A program made the translations under genes and the position numbers. From Vicingus serpentipes (GTDB lineage: Bacteria > Bacteroidota > Bacteroidia > Flavobacteriales_E > Vicingaceae), in contig NZ_VOOS01000003.1 in NCBI RefSeq assembly GCF_007993035.1, positions 213,501 to 277,500 of the forward strand: a DNA stretch of 64,000 nucleotides, in the 5' to 3' direction. Positions within the stretch are counted from its first letter, which is position 1, and every line of letters starts with the position of its first letter. Below are positions 1-9,361 of the stretch, one piece after another. Below the pieces are notes generated by a model. It did not search any database and was not told the origin of the DNA. It saw only the letters and a list, made by a program, of their open reading frames with translations.

Positions 1-1
1 C

Positions 2-1486
2 TTAATTGTTAATTATACAGGTCATGGTGGAGAAACCGGTCTTGGTCATGAAAGAGTTTTTACGGTTAGTGATATAAATGGTATAGAAAATCCTAATAAT
101 TTACCTCTGATGGTAACAGCAACATGTGAATTTAGTCGATTTGATGACCCTAAGAGGACTTCCGCAGGTGAATTAGTATTGTTAAATAAAGGAGGGGGAA
201 TTGCTTTGTTGACAACTGTAAGGTTGGTTTATTCAACTCCAAATTTTTATTTAAATAAAACTTTTTATGACAAAGTATTTGAACCTGTTAACAATGAAAT
301 GCCTAGGCTTGGTGATGTTTTTATGGAGGTTAAAAATTTAAATGCAAGTAATTCAAATAACAGAAATTTTACTCTTTTAGGTGACCCTGCTCTTCGATTG
401 GCATATCCTATACATGATGTTGCTACAAAAAAATTTAATGGAGCTTTTTTAAGCGCTACTATCGATACAGTTAGAGCTCTAGATAAGGTTACGGTTGAAG
501 GTCAGGTTCAAGACGAGAATGGACAAAAATTATCAAATTTTAATGGAATAATTTATCCTACAGTTTTTGATAAGAAAAAAGAAATAACTACGCTATCAAA
601 TGATGGAGGAACTCCATTTATTTTTGACTTACAAACTAACAAGCTTTTTAAAGGAAAAGTAAGCGTCGTAAATGGTGATTTTAGTTTCTCTTTTGTTGTG
701 CCTAAAGATATAGCATACAATTATGGAACTGGAAAGATTAGTTATTATGCCGAAAATCAAGTTGAAGATGCAAGTGGATCTTTTTCTGATTTTTATATTG
801 GAGGTACTTCTCAGAACTTTGAAGCGGATAATGAAGGTCCTGAAATTGAACTTTATATGAATGATAAGACTTTTGTTTTTGGAGGGTTGACAGATGAAAG
901 TCCAAATATGTTGGCCTATGTTAGTGATATACATGGTATTAATATGGTGGGGAATGGAATTGGACATGATATTGTTGCTGTTCTTGATGATAAAACAGAT
1001 GAAGCTTTTATTTTAAACGATTACTATGAAGCTGATTTAAATAGTTACCAAAGAGGTGTGATAAAGTTCCCTTTTAAAGATTTAGAGGAAGGAAGACATA
1101 AGTTAACATTGAAAGTTTGGGATGTTTATAATAACTCAAGGGAAGTAACGACAGAATTTGTGGTTCAAAAAGCTAAAGATATTGTTATAGATCGAGTATA
1201 TAATTATCCAAATCCATTTACAACGCATACAGAGTTTTGGTTTGAGCATAATCAGGCGAATAAGCAAATATATGCTCAGGTACAGATTTTTACTGTTTCA
1301 GGAAAGTTAGTTAAAACTTTAGAAAAAAATATTCTTAATGAAGGTTTTAGATCAACTTCAATAACTTGGGATGGTTTGGATGAATATGGAGATAAATTAG
1401 CTAGAGGTGTTTATGTATACCGACTGAAAGTTAGAGCTGAAAATTTATCGATGGCAGATAAATATGAAAAATTAGTTATTTTATAA
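2..1486 (+). CDS. porU: PorU, T9SS C-terminal sortase (3' part)
   Basis: This is the C-terminal 494 residues of a gingipain-family (C25) cysteine peptidase; the reading frame is open to the left edge, so the start lies outside the window. The catalytic His is visible in NYTGHGG (His codon 23-25) and the catalytic Cys in TATCEF (Cys codon 125-127). A beta-rich region follows and the protein ends in a FlgD-like Ig domain beginning at YNYPNPF with WDGLDEYGDKLARGVYVY. In the T9SS, PorU is the cell-surface transpeptidase that removes the sorting domain of secreted cargo and attaches cargo to lipopolysaccharide. The next gene is porV, its outer-membrane partner, which strongly supports PorU over other C25 peptidases. 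The window also holds three T9SS cargo genes. Confidence 0.93.
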   Translation, partial: LIVNYTGHGGETGLGHERVFTVSDINGIENPNNLPLMVTATCEFSRFDDPKRTSAGELVLLNKGGGIALLTTVRLVYSTPNFYLNKTFYDKVFEPVNNEMPRLGDVFMEVKNLNASNSNNRNFTLLGDPALRLAYPIHDVATKKFNGAFLSATIDTVRALDKVTVEGQVQDENGQKLSNFNGIIYPTVFDKKKEITTLSNDGGTPFIFDLQTNKLFKGKVSVVNGDFSFSFVVPKDIAYNYGTGKISYYAENQVEDASGSFSDFYIGGTSQNFEADNEGPEIELYMNDKTFVFGGLTDESPNMLAYVSDIHGINMVGNGIGHDIVAVLDDKTDEAFILNDYYEADLNSYQRGVIKFPFKDLEEGRHKLTLKVWDVYNNSREVTTEFVVQKAKDIVIDRVYNYPNPFTTHTEFWFEHNQANKQIYAQVQIFTVSGKLVKTLEKNILNEGFRSTSITWDGLDEYGDKLARGVYVYRLKVRAENLSMADKYEKLVIL

Positions 1487-1559
1487 TAACAACAATAAAG
1501 TTAGATACTTGTCGTTTTTTAATCTCTATATAAAAGGATAACAGATTTAAGAATTAACG

Positions 1560-1567
1560 TATATTTG
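1560..1567 (+). promoter_or_regulatory. Possible -7 box of porV
   Basis: TATATTTG fits the Bacteroidota -7 consensus TAnnTTTG and lies 24 bases before the porV start codon. No TTG -33 element is seen at 17-23 bases upstream, so this may be a weak or secondary promoter. The box lies inside a loose inverted repeat (AAGGATA at 1534, TATCCTT at 1569) that could instead be a weak end signal for porU. Confidence 0.35.
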
Positions 1568-1591
1568 CTATCCTTATAATTTTTTAAGTGA

Positions 1592-2806
1592 ATGAAAAGA
1601 GTAGTATTAGGATTATTAACTGTTATATCAGTTTCTCAAATAAAAGCACAAAGCGACCTTAATAGAGGAGCCTTACAATTAAACACAATTACAACTGCGG
1701 TACCTTTTTTATTGATAGCTCCTGACTCAAGAGCTGGTGCACTAGGAGATGCGGGTGTAGCAACTTCTCCTGATGCAAACTCAATACACTGGAATCCAGC
1801 AAAAATGGCTTTTATAGAAAAAGAAATGGGAGTTTCTATTTCTTATTCTCCATGGTTGAGAAGATTAGTTCCAGATATTAGTTTATCCTATGTTAGTTTG
1901 TATAAAAAATTAGGTGATGACCACGCAATAGGAGGTTCTCTTCGTTATTTTTCATTAGGAGATATTAAGTTTACAGATGAAACAGGTAATGCATTAGGAG
2001 ATTTTAGACCTGCAGAGTTCGCTGTTGACATTGCTTATGCAAGAAAATTAAGTGATCGTTTCTCAGGTGGTATTGCTGCTAGATATATTTATTCTAATTT
2101 AACTGGAGGTATTGATGTAAGTGGAGCTGGAACAAGAGCCGGAACAAGTTTTGCTGTTGATGTAAGTGGGTTTTACACGAATGAGGATGCTGAATTATTT
2201 GGACAAGATGTTATTTTTAATGTTGGATTAAATGTTTCAAATATAGGTGCCAAAATATCTTATACAGATGACGCAAATAAAGATTTTATTCCTATTAATA
2301 TGAAGTTAGGACAATCCTTAGCTTTTGTATTGGATGATTATAACTCTATTGCAATTATTACAGATGTAAATAAATTGTTAGTTCCAACCCCTCCAATTTA
2401 TGCAACTGATGATAAAGGAGATCCAATAATTGATAATACAACTGGAGAGCAAGTAATAGAATCTGGAAAAGATCCTAATGTAGGAATAATGTCTGGTATG
2501 ATTCAGTCGTTTAGTGATGCCCCAGGTGGGTTTTCGGAAGAGCTTAAGGAGTATAATCTATCTGCAGGTTTGGAATATTGGTACAATAAGCAATTTGCAG
2601 TTAGAACAGGATACTTTCATGAACATTTAACCAAAGGGAATAGAAAATACGTAACACTTGGTGCAGGATTAAAAATGAATGTTTTTAGTGTCGATTTTTC
2701 TTATTTAATAGCAATGACTCAAAATAATCCATTAGCAAACACAATGAGATTTTCGTTGATGTTTAATTTTGAAGACTTCAAAAAACAAGGTAAAAGCGGA
2801 GAATAA
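1592..2806 (+). CDS. porV: PorV (LptO), T9SS outer-membrane protein
   Basis: A 404-residue outer-membrane beta-barrel with a signal peptide (residues 1-20, ending KAQ). The conserved PorV segment at about 38-74 is present: PFLLIAPDSRAGALGDAG followed by SIHWNPAKMAF. The rest alternates short beta strands and loops and ends with an aromatic residue-rich strand (MRFSLMFNFEDF). PorV shuttles T9SS cargo from the translocon to the PorU attachment complex. It directly follows porU and is followed after 8 bases by ispF, an order often seen in Bacteroidota. Start chosen at the ATG opening the signal peptide. Confidence 0.95.
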   Translation: MKRVVLGLLTVISVSQIKAQSDLNRGALQLNTITTAVPFLLIAPDSRAGALGDAGVATSPDANSIHWNPAKMAFIEKEMGVSISYSPWLRRLVPDISLSYVSLYKKLGDDHAIGGSLRYFSLGDIKFTDETGNALGDFRPAEFAVDIAYARKLSDRFSGGIAARYIYSNLTGGIDVSGAGTRAGTSFAVDVSGFYTNEDAELFGQDVIFNVGLNVSNIGAKISYTDDANKDFIPINMKLGQSLAFVLDDYNSIAIITDVNKLLVPTPPIYATDDKGDPIIDNTTGEQVIESGKDPNVGIMSGMIQSFSDAPGGFSEELKEYNLSAGLEYWYNKQFAVRTGYFHEHLTKGNRKYVTLGAGLKMNVFSVDFSYLIAMTQNNPLANTMRFSLMFNFEDFKKQGKSGE

Positions 2807-2814
2807 GTTAAATT

Positions 2815-3291
2815 ATGAAGATTAAAGTTGGTTTCGGTTTTGATGTACATCAACTGAAAGATGGTGCTGATTTCTGGTTGGGTGGTATAATGATACCTCA
2901 CACAAAAGGTTCTATAGGACATTCAGATGCAGATGTTTTAATTCATACAATTTGTGATGCTTTATTGGGAGCAGCTAATCTAAGAGATATAGGTTTTCAC
3001 TTTCCACCTTCAGATAGTAAATACAAAGGGATAGATAGTAAAATTCTTTTAAAAGATGTGGTTGCTTTAGTTGAAGAAAAAGGTTTTTCTATAGGTAATA
3101 TCGATGCAACAATTGCTCTTCAAGAGCCCAAAATCAACCCTCATATTCCAGAAATGAAAAAAGTGCTATCTTCAATAATGAATATTGAAGAAGACGATGT
3201 TTCTATAAAAGCAACCACAACAGAGAGATTAGGATTTGAAGGTAGAGAAGAGGGTGTCTCAGCTTACGCTGTTGTCCTGATTCAAAAATAA
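2815..3291 (+). CDS. ispF: 2-C-methyl-D-erythritol 2,4-cyclodiphosphate synthase
   Basis: A 158-residue enzyme of the non-mevalonate isoprenoid pathway. It converts 4-diphosphocytidyl-methylerythritol 2-phosphate to the cyclic diphosphate with release of CMP, in the cytoplasm. The metal ligands are recognisable: D10 and H12 in GFGFDVHQL and H44 after HSDADVLIH. TTTERLGFEGREEG near the C-terminus forms the CDP-binding loop. Length is normal for the family. It begins 8 bases after porV and ends 1 base before murB, so it probably belongs to the same transcript. Confidence 0.97.
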   Translation: MKIKVGFGFDVHQLKDGADFWLGGIMIPHTKGSIGHSDADVLIHTICDALLGAANLRDIGFHFPPSDSKYKGIDSKILLKDVVALVEEKGFSIGNIDATIALQEPKINPHIPEMKKVLSSIMNIEEDDVSIKATTTERLGFEGREEGVSAYAVVLIQK

Positions 3292-3292
3292 A

Positions 3293-4303
3293 ATGGCAAT
3301 TATTCAACAAAAAATATCTTTAAAATCTTACAATACTTTTGGAATAGATGTTCTAGCAAATAAATTTATTGAAGTTTCAAGTCAAATAGAATTAAAAGAA
3401 GTTTTAGAGCATAATCAAGATCCCCTTCTAATTTTAGGAGGAGGTAGCAATATTCTTTTAATAGAAGATTTTAAGGGATTAGTTTTAAAAAATAATTTTA
3501 AAGGTATAGAATTAGTTAATGAAACTGAGAATGATGTTACACTTAATGTTGGAGGAGGAGAAACTTGGCATGAGTTTGTTTTATATTGTGTAAATAACGG
3601 TTTTGCAGGTATAGAGAATTTATCATTAATACCAGGGAATGTTGGTGCTAGTCCAATGCAAAACATTGGAGCCTATGGTGTAGAAGTTAAGGATGTTATT
3701 AAAGAGGTTGAAGCGATTAGTTTAGAAGATTTTTCTATTAGAAATTTTACTAATCAAGAATGTGATTTTGGCTATAGAACTAGCATTTTTAAAACTACGG
3801 AAAAAGGTAATTATTTTATTAGTTCCGTTACATTTAAGCTATCAAAGCAACCGCTTATAAATACAAGCTATGGTGCAATTAATAGTGAATTAGAACATAG
3901 AGGAATAAAAAACCCAACAATAAAAGATGTAAGTGAAGCTGTAATTGCCATACGACAAAGTAAGTTGCCTAATCCTTCCAAAATTGGTAATTCAGGAAGC
4001 TTTTTTAAAAATCCAGTTGTTTCTAAAATGGTAAAAGATAAAATTTTAGAAAAATATATTGATGTACCTAATTATGAGCAATCAAATGGGACATTTAAAA
4101 TTGCTGCAGGTTGGTTAATTGAACAATGTGGCTGGAAAGGTAAAAGAATCGCTAATTATGGTGTTCACGATAAGCAGGCATTAGTTTTAGTTAACTATGG
4201 CGGGTCTACTGGTAAGGAAATTTTCGACTTATCTTCTGACATTATAAAATCGGTTGAAAATAAATTTAATATAACTTTAGAAAGAGAAGTTAATATTATT
4301 TAG
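3293..4303 (+). CDS. murB: UDP-N-acetylenolpyruvoylglucosamine reductase
   Basis: A 336-residue FAD-dependent enzyme reducing enolpyruvyl-UDP-GlcNAc to UDP-MurNAc in peptidoglycan synthesis. FAD-binding motifs LGGGSNILL (about 47-55) and LSLIPGNVGASPMQNIGAYG (about 104-123) are present. The proton-donating Ser lies in GNSGSFFKNP, and the terminal Glu in ITLEREV. The insert containing GYRTSIFK and the overall length mark a type I (E. coli-like) MurB. The start codon is 1 base after the ispF stop. Confidence 0.97.
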   Translation: MAIIQQKISLKSYNTFGIDVLANKFIEVSSQIELKEVLEHNQDPLLILGGGSNILLIEDFKGLVLKNNFKGIELVNETENDVTLNVGGGETWHEFVLYCVNNGFAGIENLSLIPGNVGASPMQNIGAYGVEVKDVIKEVEAISLEDFSIRNFTNQECDFGYRTSIFKTTEKGNYFISSVTFKLSKQPLINTSYGAINSELEHRGIKNPTIKDVSEAVIAIRQSKLPNPSKIGNSGSFFKNPVVSKMVKDKILEKYIDVPNYEQSNGTFKIAAGWLIEQCGWKGKRIANYGVHDKQALVLVNYGGSTGKEIFDLSSDIIKSVENKFNITLEREVNII

Positions 4304-4311
4304 ATTTTAAT

Positions 4312-4340
4312 TTGTTGTTATAAAAAAAATACTACATTTG
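4312..4340 (+). promoter_or_regulatory. Promoter of rpmG operon
   Basis: TTG (4312-4314) and TACATTTG (4333-4340) are separated by 18 bases, matching the Bacteroidota vegetative promoter TTG-N17-23-TAnnTTTG. Transcription would start near 4346, giving about 25 bases of leader before rpmG. Another TTG at 4315 gives a shorter 15-base spacer. Confidence 0.75.
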
Positions 4341-4370
4341 CAGTCCGTAAAAAATTAAAGAGACCAAGAG

Positions 4371-4553
4371 ATGGCAAAAAAAGGAAATAGAGTACAAGTT
4401 ATAATGGAGTGTACAGAGCACAAGGAAAGCGGAATGCCTGGTACTTCAAGATATATTACTACTAAAAACAAAAAGAATACTCCAGACAGAATGGAGTTAA
4501 AAAAGTATAATCCTATACTTAAAAAAGTTACTGTTCACAAAGAAATTAAATAA
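4371..4553 (+). CDS. rpmG: 50S ribosomal protein L33
   Basis: A 60-residue basic protein ([18 protein letters not shown], then a [12 protein letters not shown] segment) that is a full-length bacterial L33. It has one Cys only, so it is the zinc-independent (C-minus) form. It is followed 7 bases later by the DUF4295 gene and then ftsY, a common Bacteroidota order. It is read from the promoter at 4312-4340. Confidence 0.95.
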   Translation: MAKKGNRVQVIMECTEHKESGMPGTSRYITTKNKKNTPDRMELKKYNPILKKVTVHKEIK

Positions 4554-4560
4554 TTAAGTT

Positions 4561-4713
4561 ATGGCTAAGAAAACCGTTGCATCGTTACAAACAGCAGGAA
4601 AAAGTTTAACCAAAGTTATTAAAATGGTTAAATCGGAAAAAACTGGTGCTTATGCTTTTCAAGAAAGTATTGTGCCTAATGATAAAGTACAAGAGTTTTT
4701 ATCAAAAAAATAA
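4561..4713 (+). CDS. DUF4295 family small protein
   Basis: A 50-residue lysine-rich protein starting MAKKTVASLQTAGKSLTK and ending QEFLSKK. This matches the small DUF4295 family of Bacteroidota, whose genes lie beside rpmG; the family's exact role is not established, though location and charge suggest a ribosome-associated part. The ATG is 7 bases after the rpmG stop and the gene ends 22 bases before a strong terminator, so rpmG and this gene form a short two-gene transcript. Confidence 0.88.
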   Translation: MAKKTVASLQTAGKSLTKVIKMVKSEKTGAYAFQESIVPNDKVQEFLSKK

Positions 4714-4735
4714 TTCAATAAAATTGTATAGATTT

Positions 4736-4770
4736 AAGCTTCTTTCACTTTAGAAAGAAGCTTTTTTTTT
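4736..4770 (+). terminator. Intrinsic terminator after DUF4295 gene
   Basis: A perfect 11-base-pair stem, AAGCTTCTTTC (4736-4746) with GAAAGAAGCTT (4753-4763), a 6-base loop, and a T run to 4770. It separates the ribosomal-protein transcript from ftsY, whose start is only 10 bases further. Confidence 0.88.
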
Positions 4771-4779
4771 ATTAGACAT

Positions 4780-5733
4780 ATGGGCTTTTTCAATCTATTT
4801 TCAAAAGAAAAGAAAGAAGTTTTAGACAAGGGATTGGATAAAACAAAACAAACTTTTTTCTCTAAATTATCTAAAGCAGTAGTTGGTAAATCTAAGGTTG
4901 ATGATGAGGTTTTAGATAGCTTAGAAGAAATATTGGTTACTTCTGATGTAGGTGTAGATACAACTCTTCGTATAATTGAAAAAATTGAAGCACGTATTGC
5001 TCGTGATAAATATGTTAGCACTTCTGAATTAAATCAAGTTTTAAGAGAAGAAGTAGCATCTTTATTGGAAGAAAATAATACTGGAGATTATAAAGAAATT
5101 GAAATTCCTCAACAAGAAGAACCATATGTGATTATGGTTGTTGGGGTTAATGGTGTTGGTAAAACAACTACTATTGGTAAGTTAGCTTATCAGTTAAAAA
5201 AACAAGGTAAAAGTGTTATACTTGGCGCTTCAGATACTTTTAGAGCTGCAGCAGTTGACCAATTAAAAATTTGGGCAAAAAGAGTAGATGTTCCAATTGT
5301 AGAGCAAGGCATGAATGCTGATCCTGCTTCTGTGGCTTTTGATACATTACAATCAGCTAAAGCTAAAGGTTCTGATGTTGTAATTATAGATACTGCTGGA
5401 CGTTTACATAATAAAGTTAACCTGATGAATGAGTTATCTAAAATTAAACGTGTTATGCAAAAGGTAGTGCCAGATGCACCTCACGAAATTTTATTGGTTT
5501 TAGATGGCTCAACTGGTCAAAATGCTTATGAACAAGCTAAACAATTTTCGTTAGCTACTGAAATAAATGCATTAGCTATAACCAAATTAGATGGAACTGC
5601 TAAAGGTGGTGTTGTAATTGGTATTTCTGACCAATTTAAAATACCTGTTAAATACATTGGAGTTGGAGAAGGTATGGAAGATTTACAAGTATTTAATAAA
5701 TATGAGTTTGTAGATTCATTGTTTAAAGACTAA
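4780..5733 (+). CDS. ftsY: Signal recognition particle receptor FtsY
   Basis: A 317-residue SRP GTPase that docks SRP-ribosome complexes at the membrane. The NG domain is complete: G1 GVNGVGKTTTIGKLA (about 124-138), DTFRAAAVDQL, G3 DTAGR, and TKLDGTAKGG for guanine recognition. The acidic A domain of E. coli FtsY is missing and replaced by a short basic N-terminus (MGFFNLFSKEKKEV), as is usual in this phylum. The ATG lies directly behind the terminator of the preceding transcript, so initiation may use a promoter overlapping that terminator or rely on read-through. Confidence 0.96.
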   Translation: MGFFNLFSKEKKEVLDKGLDKTKQTFFSKLSKAVVGKSKVDDEVLDSLEEILVTSDVGVDTTLRIIEKIEARIARDKYVSTSELNQVLREEVASLLEENNTGDYKEIEIPQQEEPYVIMVVGVNGVGKTTTIGKLAYQLKKQGKSVILGASDTFRAAAVDQLKIWAKRVDVPIVEQGMNADPASVAFDTLQSAKAKGSDVVIIDTAGRLHNKVNLMNELSKIKRVMQKVVPDAPHEILLVLDGSTGQNAYEQAKQFSLATEINALAITKLDGTAKGGVVIGISDQFKIPVKYIGVGEGMEDLQVFNKYEFVDSLFKD

Positions 5734-5773
5734 TAAGTAATGTTTGTAATTATAATTTGATATACGAACGAAG

Positions 5774-6427
5774 ATGTTCAAGTTATATACGTTTCTACTA
5801 ATTTTTATTGTTTTTCTTTATTTAAAATCGTTTTCTCAAGAAAATATAAAATATCAAATTGGAGATTTTGCTCATGGAGGAATCATCTTTTGGTTAGATG
5901 AGACGGGTGAACATGGTTTAGTTTGTACTAAATCGGATATTTCAGAATCAACTCAATGGGACACTGAATTGAAATATATTGGTGAACCAATGAATTCCCC
6001 TGAAAGAAATACAAAATCTGTTGCAATTCTTGATGGAATTTATGCTGGGAAAGAGAATACTCAATCAATCATTAAATTTGTAGGTAAAAGCGATATACCT
6101 TTCGCAGCACTTATTTGTGATGAATATGAATTATTAATAGATTCAATTTTGTATGATGATTGGTATTTGCCTTCGAGAGAAGAATTAAATATAATGTATT
6201 TAAATCGTACAATTATTAATGAAACTGCTTTACAAAAAGGTGGTGAATCTTTAAACAAGAATAGGTATTGGAGTTCTACAGATGTTGATTGTGGCGAGGA
6301 CCCGTATAATAAATTTGACAATGTTCATCAAGCTTATGGTCATGACTTTTCGTTAGGAAGCAAAAAGTACCAATTACCCAGTAAAAAATATATGCTTTAT
6401 TCTGTAAGGGCAATCCGATCTTTTTAG
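5774..6427 (+). CDS. Secreted DUF1566 domain protein
   Basis: A 217-residue protein with a signal peptide (about 1-21, ending SFSQ). The mature part matches the DUF1566 (Lcl C-terminal-like) pattern: GDFAHGGIIFWLDETGEHG near the start, WYLPSREELNIMY in the middle, RYWSSTD, and VRAIRSF at the end. Family members are exported proteins with a C-type-lectin-like core and no settled function. It is inserted between ftsY and rimO, genes that are normally close neighbours in Bacteroidota. The nearby sequence shows no mobile-element remnants. Confidence 0.8.
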   Translation: MFKLYTFLLIFIVFLYLKSFSQENIKYQIGDFAHGGIIFWLDETGEHGLVCTKSDISESTQWDTELKYIGEPMNSPERNTKSVAILDGIYAGKENTQSIIKFVGKSDIPFAALICDEYELLIDSILYDDWYLPSREELNIMYLNRTIINETALQKGGESLNKNRYWSSTDVDCGEDPYNKFDNVHQAYGHDFSLGSKKYQLPSKKYMLYSVRAIRSF

Positions 6428-6458
6428 ATAATTTTAAGCTTTTATAAAATCACTCATC

Positions 6459-7775
6459 TTGAAAACAAAAACCTTAAAAAATAATAAAGTTAATGTCATC
6501 ACTTTGGGTTGCTCTAAGAATCTTTTTGATTCTGAAGTAACCATGACTCAATTAAAAGCTAATGGCTACGAGGTAGAGCATGAAGCTCAGCAAGATGATT
6601 CTGAAATTGTAATCATAAATACTTGTGGTTTTATAGATAATGCAAAGGAAGAATCTATAAATACAATACTTAGATATGCCGAAGCAAAAAAAGATGGACA
6701 AGTTGATAAATTGTATGTTACAGGTTGTTTATCAGAAAGATATAAGGAAGGTTTAGAGGATGAAATAAAAGAGGTGGATGCTTTTTTTGGAACAAGAGAA
6801 TTACCTAAGTTGTTAAAAACATTAAAAGCTGATTATAAACATGAACTAGTTGGTGAAAGAATTATTACTACACCTAGTCATTACGCTTTTTTAAAGATAT
6901 CAGAAGGTTGTGACCGTAAATGCGCATTTTGTGCCATTCCATTAATGAGAGGAAAGCATATTTCAACACCAATAGAAGAATTGGTGTTACAAGCAAAAAA
7001 CTTAGCTAAGCAAGGAGTAAAAGAGTTGATATTAATTGCTCAAGAACTTACTTTTTATGGGTTAGATATTTATGGAGAGCGTCGTTTACCATTATTACTT
7101 CAGGAGTTGTCTAAGGTTGAAGGTGTAGAGTGGATTCGATTACATTATGCCTATCCAACAGGATTTCCTATGGAGATTATTGAGGAAATGAAAGTTAATC
7201 CAAAAGTTTGTAACTACCTTGACATTCCTTTACAGCATGCTTCTAACAATATGTTAAAAGCGATGAAAAGAGGTGCGACTCGCGAAAAAACAACTAAACT
7301 GATTAATGATATAAGAGTTTTAATTCCTGAAATTGCAATTCGAACTACTTTTATTGTTGGCTTCCCTGGAGAAACAAGAGAGGATATTGAAGAGATGAAA
7401 GAGTGGATTGCTGAAATGCAATTCGAGCGTTTAGGTGTTTTTACTTATTCTCACGAAGAAGATACAACAGCCTATGATTTAATTGATGATGTTTCAGAAA
7501 AAGATAAACAAGATAGAGCGCAAGAAGTTATGGATTTTCAACAAGGAATATCTCTTAGCTTAAATGAACAAAAAATAGGAAAAACCTTCAAAGTATTATT
7601 TGATAGAGTTGAGGGTGATTATTTTGTTGGTAGAACAGAATATGATTCTCCAGAGGTTGATAATGAAGTGCTAGTAAGTACTAAAGATAATTTTGTAAGG
7701 ATTGGAGATTTTGCAAATGTTACTATTACAGGAGCTTCTGATTTTGATTTGTATGGAGAGGTTGTAAATGAATAA
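6459..7775 (+). CDS. rimO: Ribosomal protein S12 methylthiotransferase RimO
   Basis: A 438-residue radical-SAM enzyme that methylthiolates an Asp of ribosomal protein S12. The N-terminal UPF0004 domain carries the auxiliary-cluster cysteines (LGCSKN, NTCGFID, TGCLSER). The radical-SAM cluster is CDRKCAFC (about 151-158), and a TRAM domain closes the protein (about 373-438). The start is TTG at 6459, because KTKTLKNNKVNVITLGCSKN is the usual N-terminus of flavobacterial RimO and no ATG lies upstream in frame. Its end overlaps bshC by 8 bases. Confidence 0.95.
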   Translation: MKTKTLKNNKVNVITLGCSKNLFDSEVTMTQLKANGYEVEHEAQQDDSEIVIINTCGFIDNAKEESINTILRYAEAKKDGQVDKLYVTGCLSERYKEGLEDEIKEVDAFFGTRELPKLLKTLKADYKHELVGERIITTPSHYAFLKISEGCDRKCAFCAIPLMRGKHISTPIEELVLQAKNLAKQGVKELILIAQELTFYGLDIYGERRLPLLLQELSKVEGVEWIRLHYAYPTGFPMEIIEEMKVNPKVCNYLDIPLQHASNNMLKAMKRGATREKTTKLINDIRVLIPEIAIRTTFIVGFPGETREDIEEMKEWIAEMQFERLGVFTYSHEEDTTAYDLIDDVSEKDKQDRAQEVMDFQQGISLSLNEQKIGKTFKVLFDRVEGDYFVGRTEYDSPEVDNEVLVSTKDNFVRIGDFANVTITGASDFDLYGEVVNE

Positions 7776-9354
7776 AATTAAAATTCCATATCAACAAACA
7801 GGTTATTTTTCCAACTTAATGTTGGATTATATCTCAGGTAATGAAAATTTAAAGCCCTTTTATAACCATTTTCATTCTATTGAAGGATATAAAAATCAAT
7901 TGGAAGAAAAACAGTTTTCAGATGAGAGTAGAAAGGTTTTATATGATTCGTTAAATAAACAATACCAAGAATTAAGTGTTGTTGATTCTGTAAAGCAAAA
8001 TATTGAAAGATTAAAAGAGCAGAATACTTATACAGTTACAACAGGACATCAGTTAAATTTATTTACAGGACCACTTTACTTCATTTATAAAATTATTTCT
8101 ACTATAAATTTGGCAAAGCAGTTAAAGAATAATTTTCCAGATAAAAACTTTGTTCCTGTTTTTTGGATGGCTACCGAAGATCATGATTTTGAAGAGATTA
8201 ATCATTTTAATTTATTTGGAAAGAAACATCTAATTAACTCACTCCAAACAGGTGCTGTAGGACGAATGAAGTTAGATGGAATTGAGGCTGTTTTTACTGA
8301 TATACAAGAAACCCTAAATGGTAGAAATGGGTTGGAAGAAATAATACAAAAGCTAAAAAAATATTACAATTCAAAAAACACTTTCACCCAAGCAGTAAGA
8401 GAATTAGTAAATGAGTTGTTTGGTAAACATGGATTAGTAATTATTGATGGTGATGATAAAGAACTTAAAAGAACATTTCAATCTTATATCAAATCTGAAT
8501 TATTAAATCAAACTAATTTTAAAAGTATTAATGTTAGTTCTGAAAAATTAGAAACTTTAGGCTTTAAAAAGCAAGTCAACCCAAGGGAGATAAATTTATT
8601 TTATCTCAAAAATAACTTACGTGAACGTATTGTTTTTGAGGATGGAAATTTTAAAGTTTTAAATACGGAAATTGAATTTTCTGAATCAGAAATTTTAAAA
8701 GAATTAGAAAACTACCCGGAAAACTTTAGTCCAAATGCGGTAATGAGACCTTTGTATCAGGAAGTTATTTTACCAAACTTAGCTTATATTGGTGGTGGTG
8801 GAGAATTGGCTTATTGGCTACAGTTAAAAGAGATGTTCGCTAATAATGGCGTAACATATCCAATATTAGTTTTACGAAATTCAGCACTATTATTAGATGG
8901 TGGAACCTCAAAAAAAATTAATAAATTGGGATTAACAACAAAACAATTGTTTCTTAAAGAAGACGATTTAATTAAAACTTACTTAAAAGAAGGAGCTGAA
9001 ATTATATTAGATTTAAAAGCAGAAGAGAGAGGAGTTGAATTAGTTTTTGAAGATGTGATTAAGAAAGCTGGTAAAATTGATCAAACTTTACAGCCAATGA
9101 TAAAAGCAGAACTACAAAAAAGCTTAAAATCATTACAAAATATTGAAGCAAGATTAATAAAAGCTGAAAAGCAAAAAGAGGAAGTAGCTATTAATCAAAT
9201 TAAAGGAATTAAAGATAAATTATTTCCTAATGGCTCATTACAAGAGCGTAAAGACAATTTTTTATATGCTTATTTATTGATAGGTGATTCTTTTATTGAA
9301 CAATTAATAGAGCAGTTAAATCCTTTTGAGCAAGAGTTTTTAGTCTTGTCTTAA
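7768..9354 (+). CDS. bshC: Bacillithiol biosynthesis cysteine-adding enzyme BshC
   Basis: A 528-residue protein of the BshC family, which attaches cysteine to glucosaminyl-malate in the last step of bacillithiol synthesis. Family hallmarks are VTTGHQLNLFTGPLYFIYK (about 90-108), FWMATEDHDFEEIN (about 132-145) and the later GGGGELAYWLQLK. A long charged coiled coil lies at about 425-490, as in family structures. It overlaps rimO by 8 bases and is presumably cotranscribed. It converges on the minus-strand gene with 7 bases between the stop codons; no terminator hairpin is visible there. Confidence 0.94.
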   Translation: MNKIKIPYQQTGYFSNLMLDYISGNENLKPFYNHFHSIEGYKNQLEEKQFSDESRKVLYDSLNKQYQELSVVDSVKQNIERLKEQNTYTVTTGHQLNLFTGPLYFIYKIISTINLAKQLKNNFPDKNFVPVFWMATEDHDFEEINHFNLFGKKHLINSLQTGAVGRMKLDGIEAVFTDIQETLNGRNGLEEIIQKLKKYYNSKNTFTQAVRELVNELFGKHGLVIIDGDDKELKRTFQSYIKSELLNQTNFKSINVSSEKLETLGFKKQVNPREINLFYLKNNLRERIVFEDGNFKVLNTEIEFSESEILKELENYPENFSPNAVMRPLYQEVILPNLAYIGGGGELAYWLQLKEMFANNGVTYPILVLRNSALLLDGGTSKKINKLGLTTKQLFLKEDDLIKTYLKEGAEIILDLKAEERGVELVFEDVIKKAGKIDQTLQPMIKAELQKSLKSLQNIEARLIKAEKQKEEVAINQIKGIKDKLFPNGSLQERKDNFLYAYLLIGDSFIEQLIEQLNPFEQEFLVLS

Positions 9355-9361
9355 AAATTAA

